Source of the DNA: Urinicoccus massiliensis | GTDB lineage: Bacteria > Bacillota > Clostridia > Tissierellales > Peptoniphilaceae | Reading direction: 5' to 3' | Length of the DNA stretch: 64,000 nt | Assembly: GCF_900120405.1 (NCBI RefSeq) | Contig: NZ_LT635492.1 | Span: 205,478-269,477 of the forward strand | In this document: positions 46,180-55,513 of the stretch, piece after piece | Layout: every line of letters begins with the position of its first letter | How positions within the stretch are numbered: position 1 is the stretch's first letter | Notes under the pieces: model-generated | Database searches by the model: none | Seen by the model: only the letters and a program-made list of their open reading frames with translations | What the model was told of the DNA's origin: nothing | Position numbers and translations under genes: made by a program

Positions 46180-47479
46180 AATATATTTCCATACCCTGGG
46201 GTGTGCCAAAAATGATGTGGATACCCAGGTTATGGAAGGCATATTGGAAAAAAACAAGTATGAAATAGTTTCTAAACCTGATCAAGCAGATGCTATATTT
46301 GTCAACACCTGTGGTTTCATTGAGTCGGCAAAAGAAGAATCTATTGATTGGATTTTAAACCTGGCCCAGTATAAAAAGCACGGTAGGTTGCAGAAACTCT
46401 ACTTAACAGGATGTCTGGCTCAACGGTATCCAGATGAGTTGCGTGCCGAAATTCCGGAAATTGATGGGATATTAGGGCCGGGCTATATACAGGATATTGC
46501 CAGCTATATTCAGTCGGATGACGCTAGGTCTTTAACAGAGACCGTGTCTATGGACTATATTGAAAATTCCAGACGAATAGAGGGAACTAAAACGGCCTAT
46601 GTTAAAATTTCAGAAGGTTGCAACAACCGATGTAGTTACTGTATTATTCCCTATTTAAGGGGAAATAATCGGTCTAGAAAAATTGAAGACATTGTGGATG
46701 AGGTAAAAAGATTAGCAGAAGCTGGTACAGAAGAAGTTATTTTAGTGGCTCAAAACACAACAGATTATGGGATTGATTTATATAAAGAGTATTCCTTGGC
46801 TGCCTTGTTAAAAGAGCTAGTAAAGATAAGACAGATTAAATGGATTCGCCTCCTATATGCTTATCCAGACCACTTTACAGATGAGTTGATTGACCTTATG
46901 GCCGGGGACAACAACCTAATTCCCTATATCGACATGCCTCTTCAACATGCATCCGATAGAGTTTTGGAAAGAATGAATCGGACATCCAGGCAAGAAGATA
47001 TTCTTAAATTAATCACGAAACTTAGGAAAAAGATAAAAAATTTAGTCCTTCGGTCAACCTTCATTGTAGGCTTTCCTGGGGAAGAGGAAGAAGACTTTCA
47101 AGAACTACTTTCCTTTATTGAAAGGGTTAAGTTCGACCGTCTAGGAGTCTTCACTTATTCTAAGGAAGAAAATACAAGGGCCTACAGCATGGATGGTCAA
47201 GTAAGTGAAAGCTTAAAAATCGATCGCTATAATAAACTTATGATGAAGCAACAAAAGATATCGGAAGAAAAGCTCAGAGAGAAAATTTCTTCCAAGCTGG
47301 ATATTTTAGTAGAGGATAGGTTAGAAAAAGGCCTCTATTTAGGAAGATCCTATATGGATGCACCGGATGTAGATGGCCTAGTATACTTATCCAGTCAAGA
47401 GCCGTTAGAAATCGGAAAATTTTATCTTTCCGAAATTACAGATTCTACAGAATATGATCTACAAGGAGTTGTCCTATGA
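46169..47479 (+). CDS. rimO: Ribosomal protein S12 methylthiotransferase RimO
   Basis: Radical-SAM enzyme adding a methylthio group to an aspartate of S12. 436 residues: N-terminal UPF0004 domain with HTLGCAKNDVDTQ and VNTCGFIESAKEE, the radical-SAM motif GCNNRCSYCIIP (Cx3Cx2C, about 150-161), AQNTTDYG, and a C-terminal TRAM domain. ALGC/KNDVD spacing favours RimO over MiaB. The likely start is TTG overlapping ftsK by 11 bases, with GGAG upstream. It overlaps pgsA by 4 bases. Confidence 0.93.
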   Translation: MINKIYFHTLGCAKNDVDTQVMEGILEKNKYEIVSKPDQADAIFVNTCGFIESAKEESIDWILNLAQYKKHGRLQKLYLTGCLAQRYPDELRAEIPEIDGILGPGYIQDIASYIQSDDARSLTETVSMDYIENSRRIEGTKTAYVKISEGCNNRCSYCIIPYLRGNNRSRKIEDIVDEVKRLAEAGTEEVILVAQNTTDYGIDLYKEYSLAALLKELVKIRQIKWIRLLYAYPDHFTDELIDLMAGDNNLIPYIDMPLQHASDRVLERMNRTSRQEDILKLITKLRKKIKNLVLRSTFIVGFPGEEEEDFQELLSFIERVKFDRLGVFTYSKEENTRAYSMDGQVSESLKIDRYNKLMMKQQKISEEKLREKISSKLDILVEDRLEKGLYLGRSYMDAPDVDGLVYLSSQEPLEIGKFYLSEITDSTEYDLQGVVL

Positions 47480-48021
47480 ATATCGCCAATAAATTAACCC
47501 TATTAAGAATTTTACTCGTTCCTTTTTTTGTTGTTTTTGTCCTAGCTGAAGCAAGGGGGCTCAAATTGCTTGGCAGCTTGATTTTTGTAGGGGCAGCCTT
47601 AACAGATATGCTGGATGGCCATCTGGCAAGATCCAGGAACCTAGTGACAACCTTCGGCAAGTTCTTAGACCCCCTGGCGGATAAGATATTAACGTCAGCA
47701 GCTATGATTTTATTGGTAGAATTAGGTGTCATTAAAGGCTGGCTTGTTATTATCGTAATTTTTCGAGAATTTGCCATTACTGGACTTCGTGTAGTGGCTG
47801 CCAGTGAGCAAATTACTATAGCAGCAGGGACTTTAGGGAAAATAAAAACAATTTTTCAACTGGTTTCTCTCACAATTATTCTATTTGCCTTGCCCCTATC
47901 TATAGCTTGGATGCTTAGTTTGGGGAAAATTTTATTTTATATTTCCGTCTTTTTCACGGTATTATCCGGAATTGAATATATAGCTAAAAACATTAAAGTT
48001 TTCGATTTAAGCAATATATAG
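47476..48021 (+). CDS. pgsA: CDP-diacylglycerol-glycerol-3-phosphate phosphatidyltransferase
   Basis: Membrane enzyme making phosphatidylglycerol phosphate. 181 residues, about four to six membrane helices, with the CDP-alcohol phosphotransferase signature DGHLARSRNLVTTFGKFLDP plus LADK (about 44-67) whose aspartates bind metal and substrate. It uses the CDP-diacylglycerol made by CdsA. The order rimO-pgsA-cinA-recA is common in Firmicutes. Confidence 0.95.
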   Translation: MNIANKLTLLRILLVPFFVVFVLAEARGLKLLGSLIFVGAALTDMLDGHLARSRNLVTTFGKFLDPLADKILTSAAMILLVELGVIKGWLVIIVIFREFAITGLRVVAASEQITIAAGTLGKIKTIFQLVSLTIILFALPLSIAWMLSLGKILFYISVFFTVLSGIEYIAKNIKVFDLSNI

Positions 48022-48029
48022 GTGAGACA

Positions 48030-49250
48030 ATGAGAGCGATGATTATCAGTGTTGGCAAGGAGCTTTTATTAGGCGACATAGAAAATACCAATGAGGTTTA
48101 TATTGCCAGAGAACTAAGGAAAAGAGGGGTAGAAGTTATCAAGGAAATTACTCTAAATGATAACTTCAGCCAGTTAAGAAGAGAATTTCAGCAAGCGGTT
48201 CAGAAAATAGATTTGTTGATTATATCCGGGGGCCTTGGACCAACAGAGGATGACCTAACAAAGGAAGCCTTGGCTGGGGCCTTGAACCTAGACTTGGTAT
48301 TCAATGAAGACTTATATACTTCTTTTGTAGGTGAGAGAATAAAACTTGGGAGGAAAATAACCTCCAACTTAAAAAAACAGTTTTACACCATTGAAGGATC
48401 AGAGATTCTTTCAAATCAATGGGGAACAGCCCCAGGTGAGTATCTTACTTTTTTAAATTGTCATATTTTCTTGCTCCCTGGTCCGCCTTACGAACTAAGG
48501 AATATGTTTTCAAATTATGTTAAAGACTTTGTTAGGACAAGGGATTATATAGGACTACGGTCTTTATCTGTTGTAAATATGGGAGAAAGCCAGGTTGAGA
48601 CTCTCCTTCGACAAAAACTTAATCTACCTGAGCTGGAAGTAAACACCTATGTTCATGACAAACTTGTAGAAATCAAACTTCTTTCCAAGGGGCAAGATGA
48701 AAACAAGGTCAACAAGCGATTAGACCTGGCAGAAGAACAGCTATTGGAACTGTTTAGGGGAAATATTTATTCTTTTAAAATAGAAAATTTGCAAGAAAGA
48801 GTCGTGAAACTTTGTAGGGAAAAGAATCTTTTGATTTCTTTTGCAGAGTCAATAACAGGAGGCTTTCTGGCAAAGACAATTACAAGTTGCAGCGGAGCCA
48901 GCCATATCTTAAAATATAGTATAGTAAGCTATTCCAATGAAGTGAAACATGAAGAATTAAAGGTAGATCAAGACACTCTGGACCAACATGGTGCTGTCAG
49001 TTATGAGACAGCCTTGGAAATGGCAAGGGGGCTATACCAAAAAGGCTATTGCGACATTGCCATTGCAACAACGGGAGAGGCAGGCCCTTGCCCTGCAGAA
49101 AAAGAGGTTGGGAAGGTCTTCGCTGCTTTTTATTCGAAGGAAAAACAATTAATTCAGGAGTTTAATTTTTCAGGGAACCGGGAAGAAATCCAGGAGCAAA
49201 CAGTTAGACAAGTCTTATTTTTATTAGTAAAAGAATTTTTGGAGGGATAA
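48030..49250 (+). CDS. cinA: CinA family protein (nicotinamide mononucleotide deamidase-related)
   Basis: 406 residues: N-terminal MoCF-like domain with [36 protein letters not shown] and [14 protein letters not shown]-terminal CinA domain (about 250-406) with [22 protein letters not shown] and IATTGEAGP, the part with NMN deamidase or pyrophosphatase activity in studied homologues. In transforming Gram-positives cinA is often cotranscribed with recA as here. Role otherwise inferred. Confidence 0.94.
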   Translation: MRAMIISVGKELLLGDIENTNEVYIARELRKRGVEVIKEITLNDNFSQLRREFQQAVQKIDLLIISGGLGPTEDDLTKEALAGALNLDLVFNEDLYTSFVGERIKLGRKITSNLKKQFYTIEGSEILSNQWGTAPGEYLTFLNCHIFLLPGPPYELRNMFSNYVKDFVRTRDYIGLRSLSVVNMGESQVETLLRQKLNLPELEVNTYVHDKLVEIKLLSKGQDENKVNKRLDLAEEQLLELFRGNIYSFKIENLQERVVKLCREKNLLISFAESITGGFLAKTITSCSGASHILKYSIVSYSNEVKHEELKVDQDTLDQHGAVSYETALEMARGLYQKGYCDIAIATTGEAGPCPAEKEVGKVFAAFYSKEKQLIQEFNFSGNREEIQEQTVRQVLFLLVKEFLEG

Positions 49251-49252
49251 AA

Positions 49253-50284
49253 ATGGATGAACAAAAAAAAGCTGCTTTAGAGAAAGCTTTAGCGTCAATT
49301 GAAAGACAGTATGGAAAAGGATCTGTTATGAGGTTGGGAGAACAAAAACACCTGGATATTGATGTAATACCAACAGGAAGTTTAGCTCTTGATTTAGCCC
49401 TTGGGATTGGAGGAATTCCAAGAGGACGCATTATTGAAATCTATGGTCCTGAGTCTTCTGGGAAGACAACCCTGGCCCTTCATATCTTGGCAGAAGCTCA
49501 AAAAAAAGGTGGGATTGCCGCCTTTGTTGATGCAGAGCATGCCTTGGATCCAGTTTATGCTAAAAATCTAGGGGTAGATACAGAAGAGTTGATTATTTCT
49601 CAACCGGACACTGGGGAACAAGCCTTGGAAATTACGGAGTCTCTTGTCCGCAGTAATGCCCTGGATGTTATTGTGGTGGACTCAGTAGCGGCCTTGGTTC
49701 CAAAGGCTGAAATCGAAGGCGAAATGGGTGACTCTCATATGGGATTACAGGCCAGACTCATGAGCCAAGGACTTAGAAAGCTCACAGGGGCCATTAATAA
49801 ATCTAAGGCATCCGTTATTTTCATAAACCAACTAAGAGAAAAAATAGGTGTTATGTTTGGAAATCCTGAAACGACTACTGGGGGACGTGCCTTAAAATTC
49901 TTCACTTCTGTTCGTATGGATATTCGGCGAATTGAAATCATTAAACGCGGGGATGAAATGATTGGGAACCGAGTTCGGGTTAAGGTAGTGAAAAATAAGG
50001 TGGCTCCGCCTTTCAAACAAGCAGAGTTTGACATTATGTATGGGAAGGGAATTTCTAAGCTTGGAAACCTTCTGGACGTGGGAACGGACTTAGATATTAT
50101 CAATAAGGCTGGTGCCTGGTATAGCTATAATGGAGAAAAGTTAGGACAAGGACGGGAAAATTCCAAAGAATTTTTAGCCCAAAATCCAGAACTGGCCAAA
50201 GAAATTGAAGATAAAATACGGGAGACCTTCCATTTAAATCAAGAAGGTCCAGCCGATAATCCCCAAGAAGAGACAGACAAGTGA
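49253..50284 (+). CDS. recA: Recombinase RecA
   Basis: Strand-exchange ATPase and SOS co-protease. 343 residues: N-terminal helix, Walker [10 protein letters not shown] (about 65-73), [32 protein letters not shown], the MAW-equivalent loop [14 protein letters not shown], and [22 protein letters not shown]-terminal acidic tail. AGGGAT before the ATG, two bases after cinA. No LexA-box-like sequence is visible just upstream. Its TGA overlaps the GTG of the nuclease gene, so the two are coupled. Confidence 0.98.
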   Translation: MDEQKKAALEKALASIERQYGKGSVMRLGEQKHLDIDVIPTGSLALDLALGIGGIPRGRIIEIYGPESSGKTTLALHILAEAQKKGGIAAFVDAEHALDPVYAKNLGVDTEELIISQPDTGEQALEITESLVRSNALDVIVVDSVAALVPKAEIEGEMGDSHMGLQARLMSQGLRKLTGAINKSKASVIFINQLREKIGVMFGNPETTTGGRALKFFTSVRMDIRRIEIIKRGDEMIGNRVRVKVVKNKVAPPFKQAEFDIMYGKGISKLGNLLDVGTDLDIINKAGAWYSYNGEKLGQGRENSKEFLAQNPELAKEIEDKIRETFHLNQEGPADNPQEETDK

Positions 50285-51252
50285 AATTTCTATATCTGAC
50301 AGACTCTCATTTACGGGCGACATCTCCCAAGAGTCGCCTGGATAATTTTTTTGAAAGCTCCCTCTTAAAGCACAAGGAAGTATTTGATCTAGCTAATAAA
50401 TATGAAGTTGATGCAGTCCTTCACGGGGGAGACTTGTTTGATCGCCCGGATGTATCTATTGCAGTTGTTAGTGAGTTCTCAAAACTCCTAATGGATTTAA
50501 AGGCACCTTTTTATATTGTCAGTGGCAACCATGATATCTATGGACACAATCCTGAAACGATTCCAAGAACCATGTTGGGCCTATTGGATAGCATAGGTCT
50601 GGTTCATTTAATTAAGGATAAGCCGGTGGTCATAGAAAAAGATAAGAAGGTAAAAATATATGGGACTCCCTATATCTATGGTATGGATCGAGATGACCAT
50701 AAGGACGCTTACATTGTTCAAAACCGGTCAGATGAAGACTATATACTTCATATTATTCATGGGTTTTTAATCGATAAACCCATAAATGAGGTAATTTCCC
50801 ATACCTTGATTTCTGATATTGTTGAAACAAAGGCCGATATAACCTTAGCAGGTCATTATCACACTGGCTTTAAAACACAGTGTATCCAGGGAAAATACTT
50901 TATAAATCCTGGGGCCATTGTTCGGATTTCCAACAATCTGGTGGAAATGAAAAGACGCCCCAAGGTAGTCCTAATTAACTTGGAAGATGGAATACAACTG
51001 GAAGAAATTTATCTTAAGTCCGCCAAACCTGGGCCGGAAGTTTTGGACCGGTCAGAAATTGAACAACATCAATTTAAAAAGGCAAAGCTCCATGAGTTTC
51101 AAGAGCTCATTGAAGCAACGACAGACTTTTCAAAAACAGATGTCTTTGAATTAATTGATGAAATTTCTTCTACCAATGAAATCAGCCAAGAGATTCGAGA
51201 AGAAGCCTTAAAAAGAGTAAGTCAAGTTCAAGAGTCAGAAAGTAGCCAATAA
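50281..51252 (+). CDS. Mre11/SbcD-like metallophosphoesterase
   Basis: 323 residues; calcineurin-like phosphoesterase with all metal-binding motifs: DSHL (about 8-11), GGDLFD (about 48-53), SGNHD (about 80-84), a histidine in IIHGFL, and GHYHTG (about 185-190). The C-terminal about 90 residues are charged and helical and could bind the Rad50-like partner. The GTG start overlaps the recA TGA (GTGA). Two bases after its stop begins the Walker A half of a Rad50-like ATPase, so it most likely forms a nuclease-ATPase complex for DNA-end processing. Pairing is inferred from context; sequence similarity is clearest to the SbcD/Mre11 group. Confidence 0.82.
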   Translation: MKFLYLTDSHLRATSPKSRLDNFFESSLLKHKEVFDLANKYEVDAVLHGGDLFDRPDVSIAVVSEFSKLLMDLKAPFYIVSGNHDIYGHNPETIPRTMLGLLDSIGLVHLIKDKPVVIEKDKKVKIYGTPYIYGMDRDDHKDAYIVQNRSDEDYILHIIHGFLIDKPINEVISHTLISDIVETKADITLAGHYHTGFKTQCIQGKYFINPGAIVRISNNLVEMKRRPKVVLINLEDGIQLEEIYLKSAKPGPEVLDRSEIEQHQFKKAKLHEFQELIEATTDFSKTDVFELIDEISSTNEISQEIREEALKRVSQVQESESSQ

Positions 51253-51253
51253 A

Positions 51254-52693
51254 ATGAAAAAACAAATTAAGAGCCTACATTTAAAAAATTTTCAATCTCA
51301 TGAGGATACCGTGCTTGAATTTTTACCAGGTTTGAATGTTATATTAGGCAATTCTGACTCTGGGAAATCAGCTATCGTGCGAGGTTTACGTTGGTTATTC
51401 TATAACGAACCAATGGGAGCAGACTTTCTACAAAGAGGCAAGACCCAGGTAGAGGTAACAGCAGAATTTTATGATGGGACTATCCTAAAAAGATCTAGGC
51501 ATAAGGGAACCAATGCCTATGATTTAACCTTGTCCACGGGAGAAGCGATGCATTTTGAAGGCTTTGGGCGGACAGTCCCTAAAGAAATTGTAGATTATTT
51601 AAATTTAAAAAAATTTCCCTTGTCGCCGACGGATGACTTAACCTTGAATATTGCAGACCAGCTGGAAGGGCCCTTTCTATTACAGGAAAAGGATTCAAAT
51701 AAGGCCAATGCAATAGGTAGGCTGGTAGGAATCCACTATATCGACCAAGCCCAGAGAAATGTCAATAGAGATATAAAATCTCTAAACCAGGACCTAAAAT
51801 ATGAAGAAAATTCGCTAGAAGAATTACTGGAAAAGAAAAAAGAATATGACTTTATTGAGGACAAGACAAGACTTTTAAAGAATCTTCAAGAAATTATTGA
51901 AAAAGGCAAAAAGGCAGAAGAAAAAAAGGAATGCATTGAAAGCCATCTAAAAACCTATCAAGCCATAAGGGAAGATATTGACCAGTGTCAGAAAAGGCTT
52001 ATTGACTACAAGGGAATCGACCAATTAAAAGCCCACCTCCTGGACTTGAAAGAAGCAAAAAAAAGGCATAGTCACTTACTAAGGATATACACTAGTTATG
52101 GGCTCATACAAGATAAAATGAGTCAATGCAAAGGTCTTTTAGACCAAGTAAAAGATTTGGACCGCGCAAAGGATAGCCTAAAGAAAACCCAACTTTTGGA
52201 CAAAGACTATAAGCAAATAATGACCCTAACAAGACTTTACCAATCCAATCAAGAGTCCCTAGAAGAGGTTCAAGGTCAATTAAAAGAGGCTAAAGAATTA
52301 AAAAAGGCGAAAAAGTATTTGGAAGAAGGGAAGGGGACCTATGAAGGATTGGTCCGGCTAAAGGGATATGCAGAGACCCTAAGGGACCTCAACCAAAGAT
52401 TTTCTATAGCAGACCAATACTTTAAGAAGTTTGCTGATTTTGATAAGGCAATAACATTGACAGAAACAATTAAGTTAAATGTAGGCAAACTGGAACAGTT
52501 GAAAAATCTCGAAGCTTCTTTAGTCAAATTAGGGGCAGAAAAACAAACAAATTTAATCCAATTGAAGTCCATGGAAAAATCTATTACAGGGGATAAGGCA
52601 AAATTAGAAAATATCCTAACCGAGTTAAAAATATGTCCCATCTGTAAACGACCAATGGATCAACACACGATAGAGACAATTATTTCGAATTAA
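51254..52693 (+). CDS. Rad50/SbcC-like ATPase, N-terminal half (Walker A plus zinc hook)
   Basis: 479 residues. The N-terminal ABC-type lobe opens IKSLHLKNFQSHEDTVLEF and has Walker A GNSDSGKS at 32-39, then a Q-loop region near 143. From about 165 to 455 it is almost wholly helical and charged, with four or five imperfect repeats of about 43-50 residues marked by Y235, Y282, Y329 and Y372. It ends with the zinc-hook motif CPICKRP at 461-467, only 15 residues before the stop. No signature motif, Walker B or H-loop is present; these are in the gene at 52950. This is thus half a Rad50 head plus arm as a separate protein. Confidence 0.8.
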   Translation: MKKQIKSLHLKNFQSHEDTVLEFLPGLNVILGNSDSGKSAIVRGLRWLFYNEPMGADFLQRGKTQVEVTAEFYDGTILKRSRHKGTNAYDLTLSTGEAMHFEGFGRTVPKEIVDYLNLKKFPLSPTDDLTLNIADQLEGPFLLQEKDSNKANAIGRLVGIHYIDQAQRNVNRDIKSLNQDLKYEENSLEELLEKKKEYDFIEDKTRLLKNLQEIIEKGKKAEEKKECIESHLKTYQAIREDIDQCQKRLIDYKGIDQLKAHLLDLKEAKKRHSHLLRIYTSYGLIQDKMSQCKGLLDQVKDLDRAKDSLKKTQLLDKDYKQIMTLTRLYQSNQESLEEVQGQLKEAKELKKAKKYLEEGKGTYEGLVRLKGYAETLRDLNQRFSIADQYFKKFADFDKAITLTETIKLNVGKLEQLKNLEASLVKLGAEKQTNLIQLKSMEKSITGDKAKLENILTELKICPICKRPMDQHTIETIISN

Positions 52694-52710
52694 AATGAAA
52701 GGGCTTAGCT

Positions 52711-52947
52711 ATGAATTATGAAGAACAAATCAGTGCTTTAGAACAAAAAATTTCTTATGCAACAGAACAGAAGAATAAGGCAGAAGCTCGCTTGGAAAGC
52801 TTACAAATTCAAGAAAAGGACTTGCTAAACCAGCTAGATGAAATTGGTTTAAAACCAGAAGACCTGGAAGGAGAAATCCAAAGACTGGAAAATGAAATTA
52901 AGATGAATTTAGAGGCAGCAAACCAATATTTACCCAAGGAAATTTAG
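52711..52947 (+). CDS. Small coiled-coil protein between Rad50-like halves
   Basis: 78 residues, predicted almost fully helical with heptad-like spacing (ISALEQKISYATEQKNKAEA, EGEIQRLENEIKMN). No known domain. It has its own ATG 17 bases after the upstream stop and ends 2 bases before the next gene. The three frames differ, so it is not a frameshifted piece of a single SbcC gene. It may supply the returning strand of the coiled-coil arm, or act as a linker between the two ATPase halves. Small size keeps confidence moderate, but spacing and composition fit a real gene. Confidence 0.65.
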   Translation: MNYEEQISALEQKISYATEQKNKAEARLESLQIQEKDLLNQLDEIGLKPEDLEGEIQRLENEIKMNLEAANQYLPKEI

Positions 52948-52949
52948 CC

Positions 52950-53648
52950 ATGTCCAGTGCTTTTAAGTTTCTTGAAGACTTTAAAGAAAAAGAACAATCC
53001 AGCCTGGACCAAGCCATTGGTCAAAGGAAATATATTGAAGATAGGATTGATCTTGTTCAAAAGAAGATTGATGATATTGATAAAAAAATTGTCCTCTATT
53101 CCAATGTTGTTCTTTTGTTGCAAAAGACAGCTACATATGCCAGGACTCAAGCCAAGGCTCAAGTAGAAGATATGGTTACCAAGTGCTTGCAATATGTATT
53201 TGAAAAAGATATTGAGTTTGTAATAGATTTTCAAGAATTAAGAAACAATCCCAGTGCAGAATTTTACATTTCTTCCATATTTGATGAAGAAAAGATACTA
53301 ACAGATCCCCAATCAGCCCATGGAGGCGGAGTTGTGGATGTTTTAAGTCTAGCCTTAAGGACAGCCTTTTTAGAACTTCAAGATCCGCCCTTTGAAGGCC
53401 CCTTAATCTTAGATGAACCTGGCAAACATGTTAGTAGCGATTATATTTTTAATCTGGGAGAATTTATTCAACAGTCAACAATAAGTTTTGGACGACAAGT
53501 TATCATGGTTACCCACAACAACCACCTGGCTCAAATGGGAGATTGTACCTATTTAGTGGATATACGTAACGGAAAAAGTATCGTTAAATTAAAGGAAGAG
53601 GACCAGGCAGAAGCCAAGTCTAGCCTGACAAATATGGTGAGTGAATGA
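52950..53648 (+). CDS. Rad50/SbcC-like ATPase, C-terminal half (signature, Walker B)
   Basis: 232 residues. An N-terminal coiled coil of about 75 residues leads into the C-terminal ABC lobe: signature-type motif SAHGGGVVDVLSLALRTA (122-139), Walker B LILDEP (152-157), a D-loop-like KHVSSD, and H-loop VTHN (187-190). No Walker A. Together with the 51254-52693 product it would rebuild one complete Rad50-type ATPase site. AAGGA lies 9 bases upstream of the ATG. Downstream, 53649-53856 has no gene but contains a TATAAT (53831-53836) likely belonging to rny. Confidence 0.8.
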   Translation: MSSAFKFLEDFKEKEQSSLDQAIGQRKYIEDRIDLVQKKIDDIDKKIVLYSNVVLLLQKTATYARTQAKAQVEDMVTKCLQYVFEKDIEFVIDFQELRNNPSAEFYISSIFDEEKILTDPQSAHGGGVVDVLSLALRTAFLELQDPPFEGPLILDEPGKHVSSDYIFNLGEFIQQSTISFGRQVIMVTHNNHLAQMGDCTYLVDIRNGKSIVKLKEEDQAEAKSSLTNMVSE

Positions 53649-53856
53649 GGAGTCTTTAAAGGGAGAATTCTAACAATATATTTTTCAAGAAAGCTTGAAT
53701 TAGTCCTCAGTCACTGCAATGACTAAAATTATAAAACAAACAAATAGGATAAAGAATAGAAATGCCTAACTAAGCTTCTTGACTAATCTTGTTAAAAACG
53801 ATACAATTTAATTGTATGATTTTTACAATGTATAATGAAAACTAAATAGGAGGTGC

Positions 53857-55404
53857 ATGCTTTTGCCAGCTATTTTACAATGGGTACTCTATATTTTAGG
53901 CATATTATTAGCCTGCTTTGCCGGCTACTTAATCCGAAAACATATAGGGGAAGGTAAAATAAACCAAGCGGAAGAGCAAGCAAAAAATATCCTCATTGAT
54001 GCACAAAGGGATGCTGAAACTACAAAAAAAGATCTTTTAAATGAAGCAAAAGATGAAATTCATCGTTTACGAAATAAAGTTACCGATGAAAACAATCGGC
54101 GGCAACAATCTTTAGAAGATATGGAAAAACGTCTTCTTAAAAAAGAAGAAACCATTGATAGGAAAAGTATTTCTTTAGAAAAAAAGGAAGAGCATTTAAT
54201 TAAAGAAATTGAACAAACCAATACTTTGAAAGAGGAAGCAGAAGAGCTTATATCTCAACGATTAAAAGAGTTGGAGCGAATTTCTGGACTTACTCAAGAT
54301 GAAGGGAAACAGCTTTTATTAAATGAGCTGGAAAGCGAAATTACCCAAGAATCTGCCTTGATTATTAAGGAAAAAGAGCAAGAAGTTAAAGATGAAGTTC
54401 AAAAGTATGCAAAAAATGCCATTGCTCTAGCAATTCAACGAATTGCAGCGGATACAGTAACAGAAGCTACTGTATCTGTAGTGAACCTTCCTAATGAGGA
54501 GATGAAAGGCCGAATTATTGGTCGAGAAGGCCGGAATATTCGTGCCATTGAGTCACTGACTGGTGTAGATTTAATTATAGATGATACGCCGGAAGCAGTT
54601 GTTTTATCTTGCTTTGACCCGATAAGACGTGAAGTTGCTAAGATTGCTTTAGAAAGACTTGTAACAGATGGTAGAATCCATCCTACAAAGATTGAAGAAG
54701 CGACAGAAAAAGCAAAACAAGAGGTAGATGCAACCATTAAAGAAAGTGGGGAACAGGCTGCTTATGATACAGGTATTCACGGTCTTCATCCAGAACTTAT
54801 TAAGTATTTGGGAAGATTAAAATACCGTACAAGTTATGGCCAAAATGTTCTAAAGCATTCTGTAGAAGTTGCACATATTGCAGGCCTTTTGGCAGAACAA
54901 ATTGGTGCTGATGTTAAGACGGCAAAACGTGGCGGACTACTGCATGATATTGGCAAGTCCATAGACCATGAAGTAGAGGGGCCCCATGTTGAATTAGGTG
55001 TAAATCTAGCTCGTAAGTATCGTGAAAACGAGGCTGTGATTCATTGTATTGAAGCCCACCACTATGATGTTGAATTCCATTCAGTAGAAGCCATCCTAGT
55101 CCAAGCAGCAGATGCAATTTCTGCAGCAAGACCTGGGGCACGGAGAGAAACAGTGGAATCCTATATCAAACGTCTTGAACAATTAGAAGCAATCGCCAAT
55201 AGCTTTGATGGAATTGAAAAATCTTTTGCTGTACAAGCAGGGCGTGAAGTCAGGATTATTGTTAAACCTGAACAAACCAGTGAAGCCGAAACTATATTAA
55301 TGGCTCGAAATATCAAAAAGAAAATTGAAACTGAATTAGATTATCCGGGACAAATAAAGGTTAATGTAATCAGAGAAACAAGAGCTGTTGAATATGCAAA
55401 ATAA
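53857..55404 (+). CDS. rny: Ribonuclease Y
   Basis: Membrane-anchored endoribonuclease starting mRNA decay in Firmicutes. 515 residues: N-terminal membrane helix (about 5-25), long coiled coil (about 30-200), KH domain with [17 protein letters not shown] (about 218-234), HD domain with [16 protein letters not shown] and [17 protein letters not shown] (about 340-385). The start is ambiguous: ATG 53857 is only 3 bases after AGGAGG, while the in-frame TTG at 53863 has the usual spacing. The difference is two residues. recA-rny vicinity is common in clostridia, here interrupted by the Rad50-like genes. Confidence 0.96.
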   Translation: MLLPAILQWVLYILGILLACFAGYLIRKHIGEGKINQAEEQAKNILIDAQRDAETTKKDLLNEAKDEIHRLRNKVTDENNRRQQSLEDMEKRLLKKEETIDRKSISLEKKEEHLIKEIEQTNTLKEEAEELISQRLKELERISGLTQDEGKQLLLNELESEITQESALIIKEKEQEVKDEVQKYAKNAIALAIQRIAADTVTEATVSVVNLPNEEMKGRIIGREGRNIRAIESLTGVDLIIDDTPEAVVLSCFDPIRREVAKIALERLVTDGRIHPTKIEEATEKAKQEVDATIKESGEQAAYDTGIHGLHPELIKYLGRLKYRTSYGQNVLKHSVEVAHIAGLLAEQIGADVKTAKRGGLLHDIGKSIDHEVEGPHVELGVNLARKYRENEAVIHCIEAHHYDVEFHSVEAILVQAADAISAARPGARRETVESYIKRLEQLEAIANSFDGIEKSFAVQAGREVRIIVKPEQTSEAETILMARNIKKKIETELDYPGQIKVNVIRETRAVEYAK

Positions 55405-55431
55405 AACCTGCTAAGCAGGTTTTATTTTTTT
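55401..55431 (+). terminator. Terminator of rny
   Basis: Arms 55401-55411 and 55415-55425 around AAAACCTGC, three-base loop, then T's. The rny stop codon lies within the left arm. Confidence 0.85.
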
Positions 55432-55513
55432 ATCCATAGTGGTAAGGTCCTAAAGCTAAAGGAAGATCTTTTATTTGAAAAAAACTATGTGATTATTATT
55501 AAGAGGGGTTTTT

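Noticed and set aside
51254-53648. Rad50-like halves as one gene broken by frameshift
   Set aside because: The three parts lie in three different frames with separate starts, ribosome-binding sites and an independent small gene between; a single error cannot explain this. It still deserves comparison with relatives.
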